Source: Desulfobulbus sp. (lineage in GTDB: Bacteria > Desulfobacterota > Desulfobulbia > Desulfobulbales > Desulfobulbaceae). From it: a DNA stretch of 8,221 bases. Positions 1 through 5,296 of this stretch are shown here, piece by piece. Each line of letters opens with the position of its first letter. Within the stretch, counting starts at the first letter, position 1. Under the pieces are notes generated by a model. It did not search any database. It saw nothing but the letters and a program-made list of their open reading frames with translations, and was not told the origin of the DNA. The stretch covers positions 1-8,221 of the forward strand of contig JAUWAH010000084.1 in assembly GCA_030602145.1 (NCBI GenBank), in the 5' to 3' direction. The position numbers were made by a program, and so were the translations under genes.

Positions 1-1
1 C

Positions 2-1105
2 TTTACCATAGCCGTGATCGACATGCAGATGCCGGACATGGACGGGGAAACCCTGGGCAGGATCATCCATGCCGACACCCGCCTGGCCGACACCCGCATG
101 GTGATGTTGACCTCGCTGGGCGCCCGGGGCGATGCCCGCCGTTTTGCCGAGATCGGGTTCACGGGCTACCTGACCAAGCCGGTCCGGCTGCAGGAACTCA
201 AAGGCGTGCTCGCTCTGGCATGCTCCTCGCCCAAGGAGGGCGCGCCGACACCGCAACCCATCGTCACCCGGCACACCATCCGCGAGAACCTGAATCTGTT
301 TGCGGCCAGCTCGACGCGCATTCTCCTGGTTGAAGACAACCTGACCAACCAGCAGGTCGCCTTGGGACTGCTCAAAAAACTGGGCCTCAAGGCCGATGCC
401 GTTGCCAATGGCGCCGAAGCGGTCAAGGCGGTCGCCCTGATTCCCTACGATCTGGTGCTCATGGATGTGCAGATGCCGGTCATGGACGGGCTGGAGGCGA
501 CCCGGCAAATTCGCCGGCAGCAAGCGGCAGAACAGATCCCGGCCATGCCGATCATCGCCATGACCGCCCATGCCATGCGGGGTGACAAGGAAAGGTGCCT
601 GGAAGCGGGAATGAACGACTACCTGACCAAACCGGTGGTGGCGCAGATGTTGATCGAAATGCTGCTGCAATGGCTGCCCCGGGAAACAAACCGTTCCAGC
701 GGCACGAAGGAACAGAGCCCCGGCCTTCCGGAGGAAGCGACAACAGGCGGAGCGCCACCGGTGTGGGACAAGGCCGCCATGATCACCCGGCTGATGGACG
801 ACGAAGAGCTGGCGCGGACCATCACCGCAGGCTTTCTTGACGATATTCCCCGGCAGATCGAAGCGTTGAGCAGCGCGCTGCTGAGCGGAAACACAACGGC
901 CGCCGAGAGGCTGGCGCACACCATCAAGGGAGCGGCGGCCAATGTCGGCGGCGAGGTCCTGCGTGCGGCGGCGGCCGCCATGGAACAGGCGGCAGCGACT
1001 GGCGACCTGGACGTCGCCGCAGCCGGCCTGCCCCGGATTCAGGAATCCTTTACCCGGCTTGCCGCAGTCATGGTGCCATTCTCTCATGCAGCGCAGGGTG
1101 AATAG
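2..1105 (+). CDS. Hybrid histidine kinase, C-terminal part (REC-REC-Hpt), 5' truncated by window edge
   Basis: This is the 3' end of a multidomain phosphorelay protein. The reading frame is already open at base 2 and enters in the middle of a receiver domain, so the start and any sensor and kinase domains lie outside the window. Counting from the GTG codon at 14 as residue 1, the first REC is partial: phospho-acceptor Asp3 in IDMQMPDMDG and conserved Lys55 in YLTKP. A second, complete REC spans about 101-222, with acidic pair Glu107/Asp108, acceptor Asp151 (LVLMDVQMP), switch Thr184 and Lys206. An Hpt domain spans about 251-353, with phospho-histidine His302 in AHTIKGAAANVG. The order resembles BarA-type or PAS-rich hybrid kinases, in which phosphate moves from His to Asp to the Hpt His and then to a separate response regulator. 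The REC-GGDEF protein 143 bp downstream is the nearest candidate acceptor; that pairing is inference. The GTG at 14 is an internal Val, not a start. Confidence 0.93.
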   Translation, partial: FTIAVIDMQMPDMDGETLGRIIHADTRLADTRMVMLTSLGARGDARRFAEIGFTGYLTKPVRLQELKGVLALACSSPKEGAPTPQPIVTRHTIRENLNLFAASSTRILLVEDNLTNQQVALGLLKKLGLKADAVANGAEAVKAVALIPYDLVLMDVQMPVMDGLEATRQIRRQQAAEQIPAMPIIAMTAHAMRGDKERCLEAGMNDYLTKPVVAQMLIEMLLQWLPRETNRSSGTKEQSPGLPEEATTGGAPPVWDKAAMITRLMDDEELARTITAGFLDDIPRQIEALSSALLSGNTTAAERLAHTIKGAAANVGGEVLRAAAAAMEQAAATGDLDVAAAGLPRIQESFTRLAAVMVPFSHAAQGE

Positions 1106-1235
1106 CACAGGTGCCGCCCCAGTCGGGGCCCTCACTTCAACCATCAACGAACCGTTTTTATGACCACTTTCCTCTGTCTCGCATCCAGGTTCCTTCTCCC
1201 GAAACATTCCGAGGCCGAAGCGGCATCATCCATCC

Positions 1236-1242
1236 GGAGAGG
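1236..1242 (+). promoter_or_regulatory. Ribosome binding site that fixes the start of the REC-GGDEF gene
   Basis: GGAGAGG lies 6 nt before the ATG at 1249. Translation from that ATG begins directly with the canonical REC first strand (MRILIAEDD). This supports 1249 rather than the in-frame GTG at 1111, which would add 46 residues with no domain character. Confidence 0.75.
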
Positions 1243-1248
1243 CGCACC

Positions 1249-2187
1249 ATGCGTATCCTGATCGCCGAGGACGATTTCACCTCACGCACCATGCTCGCCG
1301 CCGTGCTGCGCAAGGGCGGTCATGAGATCGTCGAAGTGAACAATGGCGCCGAGGCCTGGCAGGCACTGCAGCAGGTCGATGCCCCAAAAATGGCCATTAT
1401 TGACTGGATGATGCCGGAAATGGACGGCCTGGAGTTGGTCCGCCGGGTCCGCAGCCTGTCCACCGACCAGCCGCCTTATCTGATCATGCTCACCTCCAAG
1501 GGGGAAAAAACTGACATCATCGCCGGACTCGATGCCGGGGCCAACGATTATCTGTGTAAACCCTTCGACGCCGGGGAACTCCGAGCGCGGGTCAAGGTCG
1601 GATTTCGCATGGTCGAAATGCAGATGGCCCTGCTTGAGAGCCGCGAAGCCCTGGCTTACCAGGCCACTCACGATCCACTGACCGGCTTGTTCAACCGCCG
1701 CGCCATTCTCGATCATCTCCATCAACAACTGGTCCATGCCGATCGTCATGGACTGGCCGTGGCCATCTGCGATATCGATCATTTCAAACAGATCAACGAC
1801 ATCCATGGCCATCAAACCGGCGACGACATCCTCTGCGGGCTGGCAACCATCCTCAAGGACAGCCTCCGCAAAGACGACACCGTTGGTCGCATGGGCGGCG
1901 AGGAGTTTCTGATCGTCTCAACCTTGCGAGCAGCAACGGATCGCTTCGCCCTCTTCGACCGAATCCGCCGTCGGATTGCCGAAACCGCCATGGCCACCCG
2001 TTCCGGGAACCTGCATATCACGCTCAGTATCGGCGTGGCCTCGGCGGCTGCCGGCAGCACCGTGGACACCTTGCTTGAGCGCAGCGATCTGGCCCTGTAT
2101 CATGCAAAAAACGACGGCCGCAACCGGGTGATCCTGTTCCCTGAGCCGACAAAACCGGCGGACGAGCACAAAGCGGAACAGGCCTAA
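1249..2187 (+). CDS. Response regulator diguanylate cyclase (REC-GGDEF, PleD-like)
   Basis: A soluble 312-aa response regulator predicted to make cyclic di-GMP from two GTP when its receiver is phosphorylated. The REC domain spans about 1-120: acidic residues Glu7, Asp8 and Asp9, phospho-acceptor Asp52 (IIDWMMPEMDG), Thr82 and Lys104 (YLCKPF). A short helical linker (about 121-137) leads to the GGDEF domain (about 138-298), which opens with THDPLTGLFNRR. The metal-binding Asp175 lies in CDIDHFK. The active-site loop is GGEEF at 216-220, a functional variant of GGDEF. RKDD at 207-210 sits exactly five residues before it and matches the RxxD product-inhibition I-site, so both catalysis and feedback inhibition look intact. 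There is one REC, whereas Caulobacter PleD has two. The gene follows the REC-REC-Hpt gene after 143 bp, so it may be in the same transcript, and that Hpt could be its phosphodonor (inference). I see no clear terminator on either side. Confidence 0.95.
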   Translation: MRILIAEDDFTSRTMLAAVLRKGGHEIVEVNNGAEAWQALQQVDAPKMAIIDWMMPEMDGLELVRRVRSLSTDQPPYLIMLTSKGEKTDIIAGLDAGANDYLCKPFDAGELRARVKVGFRMVEMQMALLESREALAYQATHDPLTGLFNRRAILDHLHQQLVHADRHGLAVAICDIDHFKQINDIHGHQTGDDILCGLATILKDSLRKDDTVGRMGGEEFLIVSTLRAATDRFALFDRIRRRIAETAMATRSGNLHITLSIGVASAAAGSTVDTLLERSDLALYHAKNDGRNRVILFPEPTKPADEHKAEQA

Positions 2188-2359
2188 GCCGCCCACTCTC
2201 TCGGCGCTGTTTCGTCTGGCCGCACTGCTGGAGTTCCCCGCACTGAGCGATCCTTTCACCGAAAATTGAGGAGCTGGCCTCTCCCTGACCAGCAGGAGCG
2301 TCCCGGGGGACCAGGTGGTTGCGAGCAAGCACTGTGTCCTCCTCCGTGCCGGGTTGTTT

Positions 2360-2398
2360 CCCGCCCGCATAGCCTCCTTGGCGGATGCCGCAGGCGGG
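2360..2398 (+). repeat. Imperfect inverted repeat / potential stem-loop
   Basis: CCCGCC at 2360-2365 is the exact reverse complement of GGCGGG at 2393-2398. Nested inside are GCAT 2367-2370 with ATGC 2385-2388, and GCC 2372-2374 with GGC 2380-2382 around a TCCTT loop. That gives 13 possible pairs in three blocks separated by small internal loops. No T-run follows, so it is not a standard intrinsic terminator. In GC-rich DNA part of this could be chance. Confidence 0.4.
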
Positions 2399-2415
2399 CA
2401 CCTTCCCCCAAAGGC

Positions 2416-2461
2416 ATTGCTGCGCAAGCATTTTCGCAAGGATCTTCTTGTTGCGCTCAAT
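2416..2461 (+). repeat. Imperfect inverted repeat / potential stem-loop
   Basis: ATTG 2416-2419 and GCGCAA 2422-2427 are mirrored by TTGCGC 2451-2456 and CAAT 2458-2461, giving 10 pairs with a 2-nt versus 1-nt interruption. The loop of 23 nt can itself pair partly (AAG with CTT). There is no T-run after it. It is a possible leader-RNA element or protein-binding palindrome; no function is assigned. Confidence 0.4.
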
Positions 2462-2550
2462 CACTCCGTGGTACACACACCTGGTGGGACGGATGATATC
2501 GAATTCCGGTTGGCCATTTGCCTCCCAAGCACCAAATAGAGAGTGGAACC

Positions 2551-4398
2551 ATGAAGGAAGACACATCCTCCCTCACGGCTGCCGACCTGCAGCTCCAGAT
2601 CATCCTGGAAACCTCGCCGGTGGGCATGCTGGTCTTCAACGACCGGGAAGAAATCATTGCCGCCAACCCGCCCGCCGAGCACATGTTCAGCCTTTCTTCA
2701 GGGGGCGGATCAGTGCTCAGATGCGGTGATTTTTTCCGCTGCATCAATCGGCTGCGAACTGCCAGGGGCTGCGGCCACTCGGACGCCTGCCCCGCCTGTG
2801 CCCTCTTCCATGGCCTGCGGGCAACCCTCGCCGGCACGGCAACGATCGATGACCAGAGAGGCGAGACGCAGCTCAACTGTGAACTGGGAGGCGAGCCGCT
2901 ATGGATCAGGTACACGTTCCGGTCTTTTGCCGTCAGTGGCAGGCAGGGTGTGCTGCTCACCGTCGACAACATCTCCGACCTCCGGCGTTCGGAACGCCAG
3001 TATGCCCAGCTTTTCAAGGAGATGCTCAACGCCTTTTCTCTTCATGAGATCCTTTGTGACGATCAAGGTCATCCGGTCGATTACCGTTTTATCGCCGTCA
3101 ATCCAGCCTTTGAACGGATGACCGGCTTGAGCGCGGTCCAGGTGGTCGGCCGCACCGTCCTCGATATCCTTCCCGACATTGAACCGCACTGGATAGCCAC
3201 GTACGGCCAGGTTGCCCTGACCGGTCAGCCGATCCACTTTGAAAACTACTGCCGGGAGATCGACAAGCATTTCTCGGTGCACGCTTTCAGCCCGGCACCC
3301 GGCCAATTTGCCTGTCTGTTCGAAGACATTACCCAGCGCAAGCGGGCCGAGGAATTGCTGGCTGTACAAGAGCGGAAATATCGCGACCTCTTCGAGGCCA
3401 ACCAGGACGGCATCTCCCTGTTCAGGATAAATCCTGATGGGAAGCCGGCACCCTTTCTCAACGTTAATACCGCGGCCGCGGGCATGGTCGGCTATTCCAA
3501 GGCCGAACTGGCGGGGATGACGGCTCTGGATGTAGAGAAAGCCGTTTCCCCGGAATCCATTGCCCAGCGGTTGGCAACCCTGGCAACGACCGGCCAAGCC
3601 AAGTTCGAAACGGTCCTGATCGACAAAGACCAGCGGGAGATTCCGGTTGAGATCCTGGCGCAGAGCGTCGACTACGAAGGCGAGCCTGCTGTGATGAACA
3701 TCGTTCGAGATATCAGTGCCCGGAAGCAGGCGGAAGAGGCGCTGCGGGCCTCTGTGGCGGAAAAGGAGGCACTGCTGCGCGAGGTGCATCATCGGGTCAA
3801 AAACAACTTGGCGGCCATTGTCGGCCTCTTCGACCTGCAGCGGCAGTCCATGGACAATCCGCAAGCTTTGACCGTGCTGGCGGAACTCAGCGGCCGAATC
3901 AGATCCATGAGCCTGGTTCATGAAAAGCTCTACCGCTCCGACAGCTTGGCCAGCATCGATTTCCAGGAGTACCTGCACTCCCTGATTTCGCACCTGCGCA
4001 CCTCCTTCGGCACGGCTCGCATCCGCTGTGATATCGCCGCCCGGGGAGTGCGCATGCCGCTGGATTTGGCCGTACCTTGCGGCATGATCATCAATGAGCT
4101 GGTCACCAATGCCCTCAAGTACGCCTTTCCCGACAACGGTTCGCATCCGGAGGGTGAAGATTGCATCATTCATATTGCCCTGAGCCGCGACAACAACACC
4201 TTCACCTTGTCCGTGGCCGATAACGGTGTCGGCCTGCCGGCTGATTTCGACTGGCGCACCGCCAAAACATTGGGCCTGATGCTGGTGCGGATGCTCGGCC
4301 AACATCAACTGGGCGGTCGCTACGAGATGGACCAGCGGCAGGGAACCCGTTTCACCCTTACCTTTACCCTTCGCACAAGGAGCCTTGCCAGTGAATAA
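2551..4398 (+). CDS. PAS-PAS-PAS sensor histidine kinase, HisKA_2 type, with Cys-cluster PAS
   Basis: A 615-aa histidine kinase with no predicted membrane segment, so it is probably cytoplasmic. PAS1 (about 10-145) contains a cysteine cluster, Cys58, Cys64, Cys74, Cys80 and Cys83 (the last three in RGCGHSDACPAC), that could bind a metal or Fe-S centre or act as a redox switch. PAS2 (about 146-268) ends in FEDITQRKRAEE. PAS3 (about 272-395) ends in VRDISARKQAEE. A HisKA_2 dimerisation domain follows, with EVHHRVKNNL at 411-420 and probable phospho-His414. The HATPase domain has its N-box at 515-521 (NELVTNA, Mg-binding Asn520) and G1 box at 557-561 (DNGVG); TLGLMLV at 573-579 serves as the G2-like box. 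The ATG at 2551 is preceded by a purine-rich AGAGAGTGG at 2538-2546. An in-frame TTG at 2518 adds only 11 residues and is unlikely. The stop overlaps the next gene's start by 8 bp, so the two are probably co-translated partners. Its phosphate target is likely the REC at the head of the next gene. Confidence 0.94.
   Translation: MKEDTSSLTAADLQLQIILETSPVGMLVFNDREEIIAANPPAEHMFSLSSGGGSVLRCGDFFRCINRLRTARGCGHSDACPACALFHGLRATLAGTATIDDQRGETQLNCELGGEPLWIRYTFRSFAVSGRQGVLLTVDNISDLRRSERQYAQLFKEMLNAFSLHEILCDDQGHPVDYRFIAVNPAFERMTGLSAVQVVGRTVLDILPDIEPHWIATYGQVALTGQPIHFENYCREIDKHFSVHAFSPAPGQFACLFEDITQRKRAEELLAVQERKYRDLFEANQDGISLFRINPDGKPAPFLNVNTAAAGMVGYSKAELAGMTALDVEKAVSPESIAQRLATLATTGQAKFETVLIDKDQREIPVEILAQSVDYEGEPAVMNIVRDISARKQAEEALRASVAEKEALLREVHHRVKNNLAAIVGLFDLQRQSMDNPQALTVLAELSGRIRSMSLVHEKLYRSDSLASIDFQEYLHSLISHLRTSFGTARIRCDIAARGVRMPLDLAVPCGMIINELVTNALKYAFPDNGSHPEGEDCIIHIALSRDNNTFTLSVADNGVGLPADFDWRTAKTLGLMLVRMLGQHQLGGRYEMDQRQGTRFTLTFTLRTRSLASE
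4377..4382 (+). promoter_or_regulatory. Ribosome binding site inside the end of the upstream kinase gene
   Basis: AAGGAG lies within the last codons of the HisKA_2 kinase gene, 8 nt before GTG 4391. It decides for the GTG start over the in-frame TTG at 4385, which would be only 2 nt away. Together with the 8-bp gene overlap this points to translational coupling. Confidence 0.75.
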
Positions 4399-5296
4399 AG
4401 CACACATTCTCCTCGTTGAGGACGATGGCATCCTGGCTTGCTGTGTCCAGGAAATGGTTACACGCATGGGCTATGTAGTGGCAGGCCCCTTGGCCAGCGG
4501 CGAAGAAGCGGTTGCTTTTGTTGCCGGCAACCGGGTCGATCTGGTGCTCATGGATATCGAGCTGGCCGGACCCATGAACGGCATCATGGCCGCTGAAGCC
4601 ATCTGCCAGGCAACGGATGTCCCCATCGTCTTTCTGACCGGGTATTCCCAAGATCCCTTGCTGGAACAGGCCAAGATCGCCAGCCCCTATGGGTATCTGA
4701 TCAAACCCGTGCCGGAACGGGAACTGACCGCCACCCTTGCCATGGCCCTGCATCGTCACACCCTGGATCAGGAACTTAAACAGAGCCAGCGAGCCCTTGT
4801 CGAAAGCGAACTGCAGTACCGCACCCTCGCCGATTCCGGCCAGGCCCTCATTTGGGCGAGCGGTCCGGACAGACTGTGCACCTACTTCAATAAACCCTGG
4901 CTCCGCTTTACCGGCCGCACCCTGGAACAGGAGTTGGGCAACGGCTGGACCCAAGGCATCCATCCGGAGGACTTTGACCGCTGCGTCCAAACCTACGTCA
5001 CCGCCTTTGACCGGCGGGAGCAGTTCAGTATGAGCTACCGGTTGCGCAACGCCCGCGGCGAATACCGCTGGCTGAAGGATGATGGCACGCCCGGTTCGAC
5101 AGTGCCGGCCAATTCCTCGGCTATATCGGCCATTGCCTCGATATCAGCGACCTCAAACAGGCGGAAGCAGCAACAAAACAAAACGAAGTCCGCCTGGAAA
5201 GCCTGCTGCGGATTAATCAGCATCCCGCCGCAGATATTCAGGAATTGCTCGACTTTTCCCTCAAGGAAGCAATTACTCTCACCGGCAGCACCATAG
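4391..5296 (+). CDS. N-terminal fragment of the hybrid kinase: REC plus partial PAS, as read in the given sequence
   Basis: As the sequence stands, this frame gives a 301-aa product. REC covers about 4-122: Glu10, Asp11 and Asp12, phospho-acceptor Asp55 (LVLMDIELAG), Thr83, Lys105. The PYGYLIKP motif at 99-106 is typical of receivers that partner HisKA_2 kinases. A short coiled linker (about 123-140) leads into a PAS_3-like domain (about 141-234) with typical residues FNKPWLRFTGRT and a GEYRWL strand near its end. After residue 234 (DDGTP) the remaining 67 residues (PANSSAISAI onward, Ser/Lys/Gln-rich) have no PAS character and are out-of-frame translation ending at TAA 5294-5296. The domain start is well supported by the ribosome binding site at 4377. 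A short REC-PAS protein without output is possible but is less likely than a broken gene. Confidence 0.8.
   Translation: MNKAHILLVEDDGILACCVQEMVTRMGYVVAGPLASGEEAVAFVAGNRVDLVLMDIELAGPMNGIMAAEAICQATDVPIVFLTGYSQDPLLEQAKIASPYGYLIKPVPERELTATLAMALHRHTLDQELKQSQRALVESELQYRTLADSGQALIWASGPDRLCTYFNKPWLRFTGRTLEQELGNGWTQGIHPEDFDRCVQTYVTAFDRREQFSMSYRLRNARGEYRWLKDDGTPGSTVPANSSAISAIASISATSNRRKQQQNKTKSAWKACCGLISIPPQIFRNCSTFPSRKQLLSPAAP
5090..5092 (+). other. Frameshift site (apparent loss of one C)
   Basis: The zero-frame CCC codon is where the two halves of the PAS domain join. The -1 frame is closed upstream by a TGA at 5080-5082, so the switch must happen between 5083 and the zero-frame stop at 5294-5296. 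Domain continuity places it at this CCC run. No canonical slippery heptamer is present, so an indel is favoured over programmed frameshifting. Confidence 0.8.

Larger units (their letters stand above)
2188..2550 (+). other. 363-bp intergenic region, no convincing gene
   Basis: The stretch between the REC-GGDEF stop and the next start shows no protein I recognise on either strand. Open frames crossing it lack domain motifs and have no good ribosome binding sites. It contains two imperfect inverted repeats (2360-2398 and 2416-2461), listed separately. I could not pick out a convincing sigma-70 or sigma-54 promoter. A minus-strand frame through roughly 2420-2560 gives a Lys/Leu-rich, helix-like peptide (NKKILAKMLAQQ), which could be a decayed gene but could equally be chance. 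The length is unusual compared with the tight spacing downstream, so a promoter, leader RNA or gene remnant is likely to be here. Confidence 0.5.

Noticed and set aside
1116..1129. Small hairpin (GCCCC / GGGGC with a 4-nt loop) just after the REC-REC-Hpt gene, considered as a terminator
   Set aside because: The stem is only 5 bp and the nearest T-run is about 25 nt further on, so it does not fit an intrinsic terminator.
1111..1248. Upstream GTG start that would extend the REC-GGDEF protein by 46 residues
   Set aside because: The added residues have no domain character, and ATG 1249 has a good ribosome binding site and starts directly at the REC first strand.
1282..1815. Minus-strand open frame (177 codons) opposite the REC-GGDEF gene
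   Set aside because: Antisense shadow of a well-supported gene; His/Asp/Gly-rich composition derives from the sense codons.
2188..2212. GCCG/CGGC pairing followed by GTTT after the REC-GGDEF stop, considered as a terminator
   Set aside because: Four pairs with a 10-nt loop and only three Ts are too weak to support a call.
2188..2550. Cyclic di-GMP riboswitch in the gap next to the diguanylate cyclase gene
   Set aside because: I looked for the conserved GEMM-type core and tetraloop-receptor pattern and did not find it; the inverted repeats do not match that architecture.
2899..4467. Long minus-strand open frame (522 codons) opposite the HisKA_2 kinase
   Set aside because: It lies antisense to a gene with clear domains, has no recognisable motifs, and long antisense frames are common in GC-rich coding DNA.
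5080..5100. Programmed -1 ribosomal frameshifting as the explanation for the split kinase
   Set aside because: There is no X-XXY-YYZ slippery heptamer; only a CCC codon sits at the join, and adding one C restores an ideal PAS sequence, so a simple indel is more likely.
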